Shown here one piece after another: positions 26,559 to 35,811 of a stretch of DNA of 64,000 bases. Source of the stretch: an uncultured Flavobacteriaceae bacterium. GTDB taxonomy: Bacteria > Bacteroidota > Bacteroidia > Flavobacteriales > Flavobacteriaceae. The DNA lies in the NCBI GenBank assembly GCA_937929935.1, contig CALFUL010000003.1:124001-188000 (forward strand). The letters run 5' to 3'. A model generated the notes under the pieces. That model had not been told where the DNA came from. It saw only the letters and a program-made list of their open reading frames with translations, and made no database searches. The stretch's first letter is position 1. Every line of letters starts with the position of its first letter. A program made the translations under genes and the position numbers.

Positions 26559-26990
26559 ATGGAAAGAAAACAGTTTTTAAAAAGTTTAGGTGCGGGTGCT
26601 GCTTTTGCACTTACTTTTCCTTGCGTTCAAAGCTGTTCAAAAGAAGGAATACGAGTTGATGAGCCCACAGGTGTTGATTTTACAATTGATTTGACCTCTT
26701 CTGAAGCTTCAAATTTAGCCGAAAATGGAGGGTTTATTCTTAAAGATTTAGTGGTCGTAGCCAAAAACCTTGAGGGCATTTATGTTGCCGCCACTCAGGT
26801 ATGTAGTCATAAAGGCTACGATCAAGTACGATTCGTTTCTACTGAAGGCGGAATTTTTTATTGTGATGTGCATGGTTCAAAATTCAGCCAAACGGGTGAA
26901 CCTTTAAATAAAGTAGGTTTATCAACGGCCAAACCCATAAAGGTATATCAAATTGAACTAAATGGGGGCATGCTTCGGGTTTTTGAATAA
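26559..26990 (+). CDS. Rieske [2Fe-2S] lipoprotein
   Basis: This 143-residue protein has a twin-charged N-terminus and a lipobox-like PCVQSC near residue 26, so it is probably lipid-anchored outside the cytoplasm. The Rieske cluster ligands are complete: Cys82-x-His84 (VCSHKG) and Cys102-x2-His105 (YCDVHGSKF). It should be an electron carrier or redox partner. No cytochrome b or oxygenase gene lies nearby, so its partner is unknown. It follows purM by 51 bases on the same strand. Confidence 0.9.
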   Translation: MERKQFLKSLGAGAAFALTFPCVQSCSKEGIRVDEPTGVDFTIDLTSSEASNLAENGGFILKDLVVVAKNLEGIYVAATQVCSHKGYDQVRFVSTEGGIFYCDVHGSKFSQTGEPLNKVGLSTAKPIKVYQIELNGGMLRVFE

Positions 26991-27022
26991 TTTCAGTACT
27001 TATATTCCTTTGAATGCTAGAT

Positions 27023-27682
27023 TTATTCGGGGCTATACCTAATATATCCCTCGTTTTCTAATTCCCTTATTGACTGTATGAGTTTTGACGACCCATTTTT
27101 AAGAAAATAAAGTTCGTCGCTAACATCTAGAATATCTCTATAATAATGATCGGTAATTAGAATAGCCGCCTCTTGTTTGAGGGCTACAATCATTTTTTTG
27201 ATTTTCTCAATGTATACAGGAGCGATAAACGAAAAGGGTTCATCTAAGAGTAGTATCTTTTTTCTAGAATTCAGTATTAAATAGGTTTCAATGACCCGAA
27301 GTTCTCCGGTTGAAACCTGATTAGTTTTGCTTAATTCATGAACTGCAAAGGATGAAAAATGAGCTACAAAATCTGTCCATGAGGCATCAAAAATTCTAAA
27401 TGCCTTTTTTAAGGATATGTTTTTAGGTAATAAACCATGTTGCGGTAAATAGGCAACGAGGTTTGATTTAAAAAGATGCTGTTTTAGAGGTTGTTTATTA
27501 ATTCGGATGTTTTTGTACTTGGGTTGAAGATCTCCGAAAAGAATACGAATCAGGCAAGTCTTTCCGCAGCCATTCCGTCCTAAAAGTCCGGTAATTTTGC
27601 CAGTCTCAGCTTTTAAGTAAATGCCGTACAGGATCTTTTTATGATCAAAGCTTAGTTCAATACTGTCTATTTCTACAATCAA
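27023..27682 (-). CDS. Small ABC transporter ATP-binding protein
   Basis: This 219-residue ATPase has Walker A GRNGCGKT (residues 35-42), Walker B ILLLDEPF (about 143-150) and the switch His179 in ITDHYY. The signature motif is divergent (VSTGELR at 123-129 instead of LSGGQ). Its start overlaps the stop of a 100-residue membrane protein gene by 4 bases, so the two probably form one complex with an unusually small membrane part. The substrate is unknown. Confidence 0.85.
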   Translation of the reverse strand: MIVEIDSIELSFDHKKILYGIYLKAETGKITGLLGRNGCGKTCLIRILFGDLQPKYKNIRINKQPLKQHLFKSNLVAYLPQHGLLPKNISLKKAFRIFDASWTDFVAHFSSFAVHELSKTNQVSTGELRVIETYLILNSRKKILLLDEPFSFIAPVYIEKIKKMIVALKQEAAILITDHYYRDILDVSDELYFLKNGSSKLIQSIRELENEGYIRYSPE

Positions 27683-27981
27683 AAGCTTTGTATTAAGATG
27701 AAAAGAAAACTAGTAATGAGGATGTCAATCAGAAAGCATCCTAAAAAAAGCGAGACAGAAGAGATGCCAAAATTCTTGTAAAAAACTAATTTTTTCTTCG
27801 AGGTGGGTTGAAAGTGGGCCATCCATAGCATAAGAAAAAAGAAAAATTTCAGACTGATGACAAAGATTATATCTTTTTTTAAAAACCAAAATCCTAGAGA
27901 AATTAATAAGCTTGCTAGCAAATAGGTTTTATAAAAATTGAAAACTATAAAAAGTATTTTTTTGCTTAACAGGCTACGCAT
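27679..27981 (-). CDS. Small membrane protein paired with an ABC ATPase
   Basis: This 100-residue, very hydrophobic protein has three likely membrane helices (about residues 8-28, 30-55, 73-97) and a Lys-rich loop (PTSKKKLVFYK) in between. It shares a 4-base overlap with the downstream ATPase gene. That suggests translational coupling and a shared function. It is too short for an ordinary ABC permease. It is divergent from prfA. Confidence 0.7.
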   Translation of the reverse strand: MRSLLSKKILFIVFNFYKTYLLASLLISLGFWFLKKDIIFVISLKFFFFLMLWMAHFQPTSKKKLVFYKNFGISSVSLFLGCFLIDILITSFLFILIQSF

Positions 27982-28049
27982 CCATTAGATTCAATATTAC
28001 TAAATGTACAAATTTATTGTAAATTCGCAAGCCAAGACTATAGCGCATT

Positions 28050-29126
28050 ATGATTGATAAATTGAATATAGTAAAACAGCGTTTTGATGAGGTTTCTGAT
28101 CTTATCATTCAGCCTGATATAATTTCTGACCAGAAGCGTTATGTGAAATTAACTAAAGAGTATAGTGATTTAAAAGAACTGGTTGGTAAACGCGATCAGT
28201 ATGTTTCGCTAATGAGTAATATTGAAGAAGCTGAAGAAATTATTTCAGACGGTAGTGATGCAGAAATGGTTGAAATGGCCAAAATGCAATTAGAAGAAGC
28301 GAAGCAAGCGATACCTGGTCTTGAAGATGAAATAAAGGTCTTGTTAATACCTAAAGATCCAGAAGATGCCAAAGATGTGGTTATGGAGATTAGGGCAGGA
28401 ACTGGTGGCGATGAAGCGAGTATTTTTGCTGGAGATTTATTTAGAATGTACACAAAATACTGTGAATCAAGAGGTTGGAAAACAAACGTTATTGATTTAA
28501 GTGAAGGAACAAACGGGGGGTATAAAGAAATTCAATTCGAGGTTACTGGTAAAGATGTGTACGGTACTTTAAAGTTTGAAGCTGGTGTGCATCGGGTACA
28601 ACGGGTGCCACAAACTGAAACGCAGGGTAGAGTACATACAAGTGCAGCCACAGTAATGGTCTTGCCAGAGGCTGAAGAATTTGATGTACAGATTGAAATG
28701 AAAGATGTAAGAATTGATTTCTTCTGTTCTTCAGGGCCTGGTGGGCAATCAGTGAACACCACCTATTCAGCGGTACGTTTAACACATATTCCTACTGGTT
28801 TGGTAGCACAATGCCAAGATCAAAAGTCACAACATAAAAATAAGGATAAAGCTTTTCGAGTGCTACGTTCAAGATTGTATGATTTAGAATTAGCCAAAAA
28901 GCAAGAAGAAGATGCAGCCAAAAGAAATTCTCAAGTAAGTAGCGGAGACCGGTCTGCAAAAATTAGAACTTACAACTATTCGCAGGGTAGGGTTACAGAT
29001 CATAGAATAGGATTGACGCTTTATGATTTACAAAATATCATCAATGGCGATATACAAAAGATTGTTGAAGAACTTAGATTGGTTGAAAATACTGAAAAAC
29101 TAAAAGAGGCATCAGAAACGTTTTAA
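28050..29126 (+). CDS. prfA: Peptide chain release factor 1
   Basis: This 358-residue factor ends translation at UAA and UAG codons. The GGQ motif that triggers peptidyl-tRNA hydrolysis is at residues 231-233 ([10 protein letters not shown]). The stop-codon tripeptide is P187-Q-T189 ([10 protein letters not shown]), the PxT form that distinguishes RF1 from RF2. The N-terminal coiled-coil domain occupies residues 1-95. The start ATG follows the divergent membrane protein gene by 68 bases. Confidence 0.97.
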   Translation: MIDKLNIVKQRFDEVSDLIIQPDIISDQKRYVKLTKEYSDLKELVGKRDQYVSLMSNIEEAEEIISDGSDAEMVEMAKMQLEEAKQAIPGLEDEIKVLLIPKDPEDAKDVVMEIRAGTGGDEASIFAGDLFRMYTKYCESRGWKTNVIDLSEGTNGGYKEIQFEVTGKDVYGTLKFEAGVHRVQRVPQTETQGRVHTSAATVMVLPEAEEFDVQIEMKDVRIDFFCSSGPGGQSVNTTYSAVRLTHIPTGLVAQCQDQKSQHKNKDKAFRVLRSRLYDLELAKKQEEDAAKRNSQVSSGDRSAKIRTYNYSQGRVTDHRIGLTLYDLQNIINGDIQKIVEELRLVENTEKLKEASETF

Positions 29127-29134
29127 AGAGGGTT

Positions 29135-29245
29135 TTTGGTACTTGGTCTGGGGTTGATAATGGTAAAATAAAAAATTGAGAGAATAGAGTTAAATTCCAA
29201 ATTCCAAATTCCAAATTCCAAAATCCAAGTACCAAATTCCAAAAC
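29135..29245. repeat. Intergenic AAATTCC repeat with inverted arms
   Basis: Four tandem 7-base AAATTCC units begin at 29192, followed by a degenerate further unit up to 29245. TTTGGTACTTGG at 29135-29146 is exactly inverted as CCAAGTACCAAA at 29225-29236. The transcript could fold into a large hairpin between prfA and pyrF. It is too short and irregular for a CRISPR array. Confidence 0.65.
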
Positions 29246-29265
29246 CGAAAAACCCAATTATTAAA

Positions 29266-30090
29266 ATGACTACCGAACAACTTGTTGAACAAATTCACAA
29301 AAAACAGTCATTTCTTTGCATTGGCTTAGATACTGATTTAGATAAGATTCCGGAACATTTACTTTCAGAAGAAGATCCAATTTTTGCTTTCAATAAAGCG
29401 ATTATTGATGCTACGCATCATTTATGTGTTGCCTATAAGCCAAACATTGCCTTTTATGAAGCCTATGGGATCAAAGGGTGGGAAGCCCTTAAAAAGACTA
29501 TCGATTATTTAAATGCGAATCATCCTGAAATTTTTACTATTGCTGATGCCAAAAGAGGCGATATAGGCAATACTTCAACTCGTTATGCAAAAGCTTTTTT
29601 TGAAGATATGAATTTTGATTCTGTGACTATCGCACCTTACATGGGTAAAGATTCAGTAGAACCCTTTTTAGCTTTTGAAAATAAGCACACCATTCTACTT
29701 GCCTTAACTTCAAATCAAGGTGCTTTTGATTTTCAAACTAAAACCATTGCCGGTAAAGAACTATATAAAGAGGTTTTAGAGGTGTCAAAAACGTACAAAA
29801 ATGCTGAAAACTTAATGTATGTAGTAGGGGCTACCAAAGCTGAATATTTTGAAGATATCAGAAAAATAATACCCAATCATTTTCTCTTGGTGCCTGGCAT
29901 AGGGGCACAAGGGGGTAATTTACAAGCGGTTTGTCAATACGGTATTACTGATACAGTTGGTTTATTGATAAACTCTTCTCGTGGCATTATTTATGCCTCA
30001 AAGAATGTTGATTTTGCAGAAAGTGCTGCTAACAAAGCAAAAGAGATTCAATTAGAAATGAAGGTAGAACTTGAAAAGCTGAAAGCTTAA
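29266..30090 (+). CDS. pyrF: Orotidine 5'-phosphate decarboxylase
   Basis: This is the last enzyme of UMP synthesis; it decarboxylates OMP. The 274-residue form belongs to the longer PyrF group. The catalytic signature is [14 protein letters not shown] (about residues 91-104), with [14 protein letters not shown] at the N-terminus and [11 protein letters not shown] for phosphate binding. It lies downstream of prfA with a 139-base repeat-containing gap. Its last four bases overlap the end of a convergent small gene. Confidence 0.97.
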   Translation: MTTEQLVEQIHKKQSFLCIGLDTDLDKIPEHLLSEEDPIFAFNKAIIDATHHLCVAYKPNIAFYEAYGIKGWEALKKTIDYLNANHPEIFTIADAKRGDIGNTSTRYAKAFFEDMNFDSVTIAPYMGKDSVEPFLAFENKHTILLALTSNQGAFDFQTKTIAGKELYKEVLEVSKTYKNAENLMYVVGATKAEYFEDIRKIIPNHFLLVPGIGAQGGNLQAVCQYGITDTVGLLINSSRGIIYASKNVDFAESAANKAKEIQLEMKVELEKLKA

Positions 30091-30272
30091 ACTAAATTTT
30101 CTAAAATCTTATTCAACTTTTGTGCCTTAAGCTCAAAATAGTCTTTAAGTTGAGCATCACTTTTTGCAGCTCTATCTAAAAAATTTTCATACTGATATTG
30201 TAACAAGTGAACAGAACTTCTATTCAATGCTATCGGGGTTACCGCTCCAATTTTACAATACTGATTTTTCAT
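30087..30272 (-). CDS. Small hypothetical protein
   Basis: This 61-residue protein has a mixed N-terminus ([17 protein letters not shown]) and a long amphipathic helix ([20 protein letters not shown] and onward). No motif or membrane segment is present. The composition and a stop overlapping the pyrF stop by 4 bases suggest a genuine gene, but I do not recognise it. Confidence 0.55.
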   Translation of the reverse strand: MKNQYCKIGAVTPIALNRSSVHLLQYQYENFLDRAAKSDAQLKDYFELKAQKLNKILENLV

Positions 30273-30491
30273 AGCTTTTAATTTAGTGTCAATAAATATA
30301 CGAGTGAAAAGAGGTTTTGGATGTAAATTTTCGATATTCTCAAAGAAAAATTAGTTAACCTGTTAAAATCGTATCATTCTGACCCTAAATACGTTATGGT
30401 TAATCGTTAAAATTAACTTTAAAAGACATCATTCTTTGAAAAGATTTAATACATTGTGGATTCGCAAAATTTGGTTCGCGATTAGAACACT

Positions 30492-31343
30492 ATGCTAAAC
30501 TATACTACCTATAAACACAAAAACTCATTAGTCTGGGTTACCTTCATTCATGGTGCGGGCGGTAGCTCATCTATTTGGTATAAACAAATAAGAGAATTTA
30601 GAAGTCGTTTTAATATTCTATTAATTGACTTGCGTGGTCACGGAAATTCAAAACCCAACATTAAAGATGCTTTTAATGAAAAGTACACTTTTGATGCCAT
30701 CACTAACGATATTGTTGAGGTTATTAATACCTTAAAAATTAAGAAGTCGCATTTTGTAGGTATTTCTCTAGGTACTATATTGATTAGAAAATTAGCCGAG
30801 GAATTTCCTGAGAAGGTAGAAAGCTTGGTTATGGGTGGTGCAATCATGAAGTTAGATGTCAGGTCACAAGTTTTGATGAAGTTGGGCAATGTGTTCAAAT
30901 CAGTTGTGCCTTATTTATGGTTATACAGGTTCTTTGCTTTTATTATCATGCCGCATAGTAATCATAGAGAATCACGAATTTTGTTTGTGCGTGAGGCAAA
31001 AAAATTATGTAAAAAAGAATTTTTAAGATGGTACAAATTAACGGCTGAAGTAAACCCTTTGCTGCGTTTATTTAGAACAACAGAAATTAAAACACCAACG
31101 CTGTATGTGATGGGGGGGCAAGATTATCTTTTTCTACCATCAGTTAAAAAAATAGTTCAGAAACATGAAAACTCAAGCCTGCTTTTAATAGAACATTGCG
31201 GACATGTAGTTAATGTTGAGCAACCAGAAATCTTCAATAATTTAGTTATTAATTACATTTCTGATATCAGTTGGGAAGCCCTGATGATTGAAGAAGTACA
31301 GAAACAAAAAAAACCGATGCTCCCACCGGTTTTTAATAACTAA
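30492..31343 (+). CDS. Alpha/beta-fold hydrolase
   Basis: This 283-residue cytoplasmic hydrolase has an oxyanion region FIHGAGGSSS near residue 20, a nucleophile elbow GISLGT with Ser92, and DLRGHGNS near residue 46. The probable catalytic His is in EHCGHVVNVEQP near residue 240, preceded by a candidate Asp in GGQDYL. It belongs to the broad esterase/peptidase abhydrolase group, and the substrate is unknown. The last codons also encode the left and right arms of its own terminator. Confidence 0.88.
   Translation: MLNYTTYKHKNSLVWVTFIHGAGGSSSIWYKQIREFRSRFNILLIDLRGHGNSKPNIKDAFNEKYTFDAITNDIVEVINTLKIKKSHFVGISLGTILIRKLAEEFPEKVESLVMGGAIMKLDVRSQVLMKLGNVFKSVVPYLWLYRFFAFIIMPHSNHRESRILFVREAKKLCKKEFLRWYKLTAEVNPLLRLFRTTEIKTPTLYVMGGQDYLFLPSVKKIVQKHENSSLLLIEHCGHVVNVEQPEIFNNLVINYISDISWEALMIEEVQKQKKPMLPPVFNN
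31309..31336 (+). terminator. Terminator overlapping the end of the hydrolase gene
   Basis: AAAAACCG (31309-31316) pairs with CGGTTTTT (31327-31334). The hairpin lies inside the final codons of the hydrolase gene (KKPMLPPVF), whose stop is at 31341-31343. Confidence 0.7.
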
Positions 31344-31506
31344 CTAACTCAAAAAATTACTAACTCAAATAAAACGAGTAATCAATTCTTAAAATTGATT
31401 ATCTATTCGAATCTAAAATTACAACGCAAATAATTCTTCAATATTGTTAAGTGATTGATTTTTAGATGTGTTTTAAGTTTTTTTTCTGATTTTTTGCGTT
31501 TGCTAA

Positions 31507-32358
31507 CTATGTAAATACCACTGTTTTGTTATTGTACACAATGGTTTTGTGATTGATATGTTGCTTTAACGCTCTCGAAAGCACAATCTTTTCTAAATCT
31601 TTTCCTTTTGAAATAAGGTCTTTTATGCTGTGGGTGTGCGAAACTGTTATAACATCTTGCTCAATTATTGGGCCCGCATCAAGTTCTTCAGTGATATAGT
31701 GACTGGTAGCGCCAATTATTTTAACACCACGTTTAAATGCTGCATGGTAGGGTTTGGCGCCGGCAAAAGCAGGTAAAAAAGAATGGTGAATGTTAATGAT
31801 TTTATTCACATACTTATTGATGATTAACGGACTAATGATTTGCATGTAACGTGCGAGTACCACAAAATCAACACCTTCTTTTTGAAGCAAGTTCAATTGC
31901 TTTTTTTCTACTTCTTTCTTATTGCCTTTAGTAACTGGAATGTGATAAAACGGAATTGAAAATTGTTCAGCTATATGGCGTAAATCATTATGATTACTTA
32001 TGATTAAAGGAATTTTAACCGCTAATTCACCTGAATGATACCTACTCAAAATATCATAAAGACAATGGTTGTATTTTGAAACAAAAAGGGCCATTTTCTT
32101 AACAACGTCTTCCATTTCAATACTCCATTTCATATCATAAGGCTGAGCTACGTTCTCTTTAAACGCACTTTTAAAATCTTTGATTGAAAAATTAGGCGCC
32201 TCAAATTCGCTCTCAAGACGCATGAAAAAAATATCAGCAATTTTATCTACGTGCTGATCAAGGTAAACAATGTTGCCATTGTTCTTACTAATGAAACCAG
32301 TGATGGCGCAAACAATGCCCTGATTATCTGGGCAACTAATTAAAATGATTGTTTTCAA
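31507..32358 (-). CDS. purU: Formyltetrahydrofolate deformylase
   Basis: This 283-residue enzyme hydrolyses 10-formyl-THF to formate and THF and so balances the one-carbon pool. An N-terminal ACT domain (ILISCPDNQGIVCAITGFI, residues 3-21 onward) is followed by a formyltransferase domain. The latter has VLARYMQIISP, the catalytic region INIHHSFLPAFAGAKPYH, and GATSHYITEELDAGPIIEQD. The length is standard. It is transcribed alone from the minus strand. Confidence 0.96.
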   Translation of the reverse strand: MKTIILISCPDNQGIVCAITGFISKNNGNIVYLDQHVDKIADIFFMRLESEFEAPNFSIKDFKSAFKENVAQPYDMKWSIEMEDVVKKMALFVSKYNHCLYDILSRYHSGELAVKIPLIISNHNDLRHIAEQFSIPFYHIPVTKGNKKEVEKKQLNLLQKEGVDFVVLARYMQIISPLIINKYVNKIINIHHSFLPAFAGAKPYHAAFKRGVKIIGATSHYITEELDAGPIIEQDVITVSHTHSIKDLISKGKDLEKIVLSRALKQHINHKTIVYNNKTVVFT

Positions 32359-32444
32359 TGTTCTGTTTTTATAAAATTAGAACATTTAAAACATCTAAAG
32401 AAACTTAAAATGTGGTATTTGATTCGTGTAGTTAGGTGCCAAAG

Positions 32445-32840
32445 TTATTCAAAAGCATCTTGGTCTTTCCATTTCTTAAAAGACTCTCTAAAAGAGCTTA
32501 GTTCATTTCTCAATAAATTGAGATACTCTTTTTCTTGAACCCCGTCTTTTTCTAGGCCAGTGCAATATGAGTTAATATTGCGCACCATTATTGTTATTAA
32601 ATTGACACTTTTTAATTGTTGGGCATATGATTGCGATTTTTCTGCTTCAGCAATTTGCTCAGGTATCGCAGTTGAATCTGTTAATAATAAATCAATAATG
32701 TTATCTCTTAAACTATTTGAGGTACAGAGTCTTACATTATCTTTACTAAAAGATATGTAGCTACCTAAGGCGCTACTGATTTCTCGTAGCTCCAATGCTT
32801 TTTTATAAACGGGTATAGCTCCTAAATTAGAGTAAGACAT
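32445..32840 (-). CDS. Helical hypothetical protein
   Basis: This 131-residue soluble protein consists almost wholly of predicted helices (VYKKALELREISSALG, SLRDNIIDLLLT, SYAQQLKSVNLITIMVRNI, EYLNLLRNELSSF). The pattern is reminiscent of four-helix-bundle S23/Avd-like proteins, but no diagnostic residue confirms it. It is divergent from an Lrp-type regulator gene, which may control it. Function unknown. Confidence 0.65.
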   Translation of the reverse strand: MSYSNLGAIPVYKKALELREISSALGSYISFSKDNVRLCTSNSLRDNIIDLLLTDSTAIPEQIAEAEKSQSYAQQLKSVNLITIMVRNINSYCTGLEKDGVQEKEYLNLLRNELSSFRESFKKWKDQDAFE

Positions 32841-32954
32841 TTTGTTTTTGTAATTTCTTATCTCAATTTACGTTCATTTAATAATATTTGCATTTAATTT
32901 TATTAGTAAATATGTATTTTTACTTTAAAATTTAAATTATTAAACCATATTACT

Positions 32955-33410
32955 TTGAATATTAAAATTGATGCTCTAAATTGGAGTATTCTTAAATTTT
33001 TGCAAGAAAATGCACGTGCATCTTTCTCAGAAATTGGCCGTCATGTAGGGCTAACTTCGGCTGCGGTTGCTGAGCGTATTAGACGTTTAGAAGAGCTTGA
33101 AGTTATTGAAGGGTATAGTGTGCGTGTTTCTCACGCGAAAACAGGACACCAACTCAAAGCCATCATAACCTTAAGGGCTTTCATGGGTAAACTAAAGCCA
33201 TTTTTGGCTATGGTTACTGAATTTGATGAGGTCATTAATTGTTACCGTATTACTGGAAACGAAAATATTGTTATGGAGGTAGTTTTAAAAGATCAGTTTC
33301 ATTTAGAAAAATTTATTGATAAGCTCATAACCTATGGTGAAACAAGAACACATATTATTCTTTCAAATGTCATTTCTAACGCACCTATTGTTCAAAAGAC
33401 GAAGAATTAA
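32955..33410 (+). CDS. Lrp/AsnC family transcriptional regulator
   Basis: This 151-residue regulator has an N-terminal helix-turn-helix (residues about 5-60, RASFSEIGRHVGLTSAAVAER) and a C-terminal RAM/ACT-like ligand domain (EFDEVINCYRITGNENIVME). Members sense amino acids. The start is a TTG at 32955. No in-frame ATG lies close upstream, and the protein aligns with the family from this point (IDALNWSILKFLQ). It is divergent from the helical hypothetical gene. Confidence 0.92.
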   Translation: MNIKIDALNWSILKFLQENARASFSEIGRHVGLTSAAVAERIRRLEELEVIEGYSVRVSHAKTGHQLKAIITLRAFMGKLKPFLAMVTEFDEVINCYRITGNENIVMEVVLKDQFHLEKFIDKLITYGETRTHIILSNVISNAPIVQKTKN

Positions 33411-33473
33411 GATTAGTAATTTTACCTCACCTAATTTGATGCATATTGGTTATGATTTCTTATTTTTAGTATT

Positions 33474-34298
33474 ATGGATGCTGATAAAATAGAACTGTTC
33501 ATGCAAAACGCACTTGAAAGTGCGATTTTCTTTTTGCCTAAAATTATTATTGCTGGTCTTATTCTGTGGATTGGTTTTAAGATTGTTAAAAAACTATTAT
33601 CCTGGGTAGGAATTTTGCTTGAAAAAGCAGGAGTGTCGCAAACCTTGCGTCCGTTTCTTTCTTCAGTAGCTAATATTGTTTTCAAAGGTGTAGTCATCAT
33701 AATTATCGCCAAAGTTGTTGGTGCTGATTTAACCGGACTCCTTGGTATTCTTGCTGCAGCAGCTTTTGCAATCGGGATGGCATTACAAGGTAGTCTTGGT
33801 AATTTTGCTTCTGGCATCTTAATTTTAACCTTAAAACCTTATAAAATTGGTGATTGGATCCAGCTTGAAGATAAGTTTGGTAGGGTAGAAGAAATAGGAA
33901 TTTTTAGCACAGATTTGTTAACCCCTGGTAATAAGATTCTCATTGTACCTAATTCAAAGATTACTGATTCAGTGGTAACAAATTTTTCAGAGAAAGGAAA
34001 AATTAGGCTTGAGTTATCAGTGACAATGCCCTATGATGAAAGCTTTCCGAAAGTCCAAAAAGTCATTATTAATGCCTTACTTGAATTACCCAAAGTTTTA
34101 AAAGAACCCTTACCTGATGTGGGTATTGAAAATTTTGACTCGCATAATGTTCAATTACTCGTAAGACCATATGTAATGCCAAATGATTATTGGGAGGTTA
34201 CTTTTCAAGCAAATAAAGTGATAAAGGCAGCCTTCAATGCGAATCAAATAAAAGTTGCTTACTCAGAAGGTGTTGAGATGGGAGCTATTGGTGAATAA
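33474..34298 (+). CDS. Small-conductance mechanosensitive channel (MscS family)
   Basis: This 274-residue inner-membrane channel opens on membrane tension to release solutes. Three N-terminal helices (about residues 15-38, 58-82, 90-115) include the pore-lining TM3 with GILAAAAFAIGMALQGSLGN and FASGILIL. The beta domain begins with FKIGDWIQL-like KPYKIGDWIQLED and contains ILIVPNSKITDSVVTN. The length is close to E. coli MscS. A small coupled gene and a secreted hydrolase follow directly. Confidence 0.96.
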   Translation: MDADKIELFMQNALESAIFFLPKIIIAGLILWIGFKIVKKLLSWVGILLEKAGVSQTLRPFLSSVANIVFKGVVIIIIAKVVGADLTGLLGILAAAAFAIGMALQGSLGNFASGILILTLKPYKIGDWIQLEDKFGRVEEIGIFSTDLLTPGNKILIVPNSKITDSVVTNFSEKGKIRLELSVTMPYDESFPKVQKVIINALLELPKVLKEPLPDVGIENFDSHNVQLLVRPYVMPNDYWEVTFQANKVIKAAFNANQIKVAYSEGVEMGAIGE

Positions 34299-34398
34299 CC
34301 GTGATTTTCTCTTTTTTAAACTATTTCTGAAAGGATCTATTGTTTCAGTTTTTTTGGCTCTATTTTTGATATACGTTAGTGAACATTATTTAGAATAA
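34291..34398 (+). CDS. Tiny single-pass membrane protein coupled to mscS
   Basis: A GTG at 34291, inside the end of the channel gene, opens a 35-codon frame. It ends at TAA 34396-34398, immediately before the ATG of the next gene. The peptide has a basic start (NNRDFLFFKLFLKG), one hydrophobic segment (SIVSVFLALFLIYV) and a short acidic tail. The 8-base overlap upstream and zero-base junction downstream suggest translational coupling. It could be a regulator of the channel or merely a coupling leader. Confidence 0.5.
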   Translation: MNNRDFLFFKLFLKGSIVSVFLALFLIYVSEHYLE

Positions 34399-35811
34399 AT
34401 GAAAAAATATTTACTCTGTCTTCTCCTTGGTTTTTCTTTTTTGGGTTTTACCCAACAGATTACCTTGAAAAAAGGGGTCATTATTGATAGTCTAGCTGTC
34501 AATGATTCAATAGCTGAAAACTTTGCACTTTATCTTCCTTCTAAATTTGAAATGAAGAAAAGTTGGCCGGTAGTTTTTGTTTATGACGCTAAAGGTAGAG
34601 GCAAGCAAGTATTGAGTATGTTTAGAGAATCTGCTGAAGAAGAGGGGTTTATTTTGGCCGCGTCAAACACGGTACATGATTCGCTAACACTTTCAAAAAA
34701 TGTACTTATTTCGAGAAATATGTTTCAAGCCCTTTTCTCAATGGTACCTGTCAAAAAGAATGGAATTTTTACTGCTGGTTTTTCTGATGGGGCGAGATTA
34801 GCTTCATTAATGCCCACCTTTTTGAAAGAAGTTAAAGGCGTCATATCAATGAGCTCTGCGGTACCTAATTATGCTGTATTGAGTCGTAATAGCCCGTTTC
34901 ATTTTGTCGGGATCGTTGGTAATGAGGACTTCAATTATATTGAGATGCTCAATGGCCGTAATGCCCTAAAGAACTTAAAATTTCAAAACAACCTTATCGA
35001 ATTTGATGGTGGCGAAGTTTGGCCAGAAAAAGGTAAAATAGCAGCTGCTATGCGTCTTTTAAAATTAGGGCAAATGGTAAAAGGCAATTGGCCTAAAGAT
35101 TCTTTGTATATCAATCAGGCTTATGCCTCACATTTGGGTGATATCAGTTCATTGGTTCAAAAAAATAAGCCATTAATCGCCAATCGGTTGCTTGAAGAGG
35201 TAGCACCTATTTATAAAAAATTGCTTGGCGTTGATTCATTAAAACAAAGTTCAAAGACCTTGAAAAAAACAAAATTATATAGAAGTCAGAACAGAAATCA
35301 CAACAATGTTATTTTCAAAGAAGTCTTAATTAAAGAAGATTACGTTTACTATTTAGAAGAAGATATTTTGACCTATAATTACAATAATTTAGGATGGTGG
35401 CAATATCAAATAGAGCAGTTAGATAAATACAATAAAAGCAGTAATGTATATGAACAGCTAATGGGTAAAAGACTCAAAGGTTATGTCAATGCGTTGATTG
35501 CTGATAATATTGATATTGTAAATGCAGCAACAGTGATTGATGTTGAAGCCCTTAATTTTCTTTGGATGCTCAGTACCGTAACTGCACCTAAATCTTATGA
35601 CGCCTATTTAAAAATAATTTCTATCAGTGCAAAAACTGAGGACTATGGTACGGCTCTTTTTTATCTTGAAGAGCTTTTGAAAAATGGGTATACCAACAAA
35701 GATGAATTATATGCTTTAGAGCATACTGCCTTATTTAAACTGACGCCAGAATTCAATAAAATGGTTGCCAAACACCTAGAAGAAGCGCGTTATGAAATTA
35801 TTGAAGAATAA
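34399..35811 (+). CDS. Secreted alpha/beta hydrolase with helical C-terminal region
   Basis: This 470-residue protein has a signal peptide (to about FTQQ, residue 20). The first half resembles PHB-depolymerase/dienelactone-type esterases: WPVVFVYDAKG, then the nucleophile elbow GFSDGARLA with Ser129, and FHFVGIVGNEDFNY holding a possible catalytic Asp. The second half is helical and TPR-like (TEDYGTALFYLEELLKNGY). The catalytic His is not obvious, so activity is uncertain. It begins right at the stop of the tiny membrane gene and overlaps the convergent DJ-1-like gene by 14 bases. Confidence 0.75.
   Translation: MKKYLLCLLLGFSFLGFTQQITLKKGVIIDSLAVNDSIAENFALYLPSKFEMKKSWPVVFVYDAKGRGKQVLSMFRESAEEEGFILAASNTVHDSLTLSKNVLISRNMFQALFSMVPVKKNGIFTAGFSDGARLASLMPTFLKEVKGVISMSSAVPNYAVLSRNSPFHFVGIVGNEDFNYIEMLNGRNALKNLKFQNNLIEFDGGEVWPEKGKIAAAMRLLKLGQMVKGNWPKDSLYINQAYASHLGDISSLVQKNKPLIANRLLEEVAPIYKKLLGVDSLKQSSKTLKKTKLYRSQNRNHNNVIFKEVLIKEDYVYYLEEDILTYNYNNLGWWQYQIEQLDKYNKSSNVYEQLMGKRLKGYVNALIADNIDIVNAATVIDVEALNFLWMLSTVTAPKSYDAYLKIISISAKTEDYGTALFYLEELLKNGYTNKDELYALEHTALFKLTPEFNKMVAKHLEEARYEIIEE

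Noticed and set aside
28196-28785. Minus-strand frames inside prfA
   Set aside because: They are antisense to a highly conserved gene and Ser/Pro-rich in the manner of shadow frames.
29192-29245. Tandem units resembling a CRISPR array
   Set aside because: Units are 7 bases with no spacers, and no cas gene is present.
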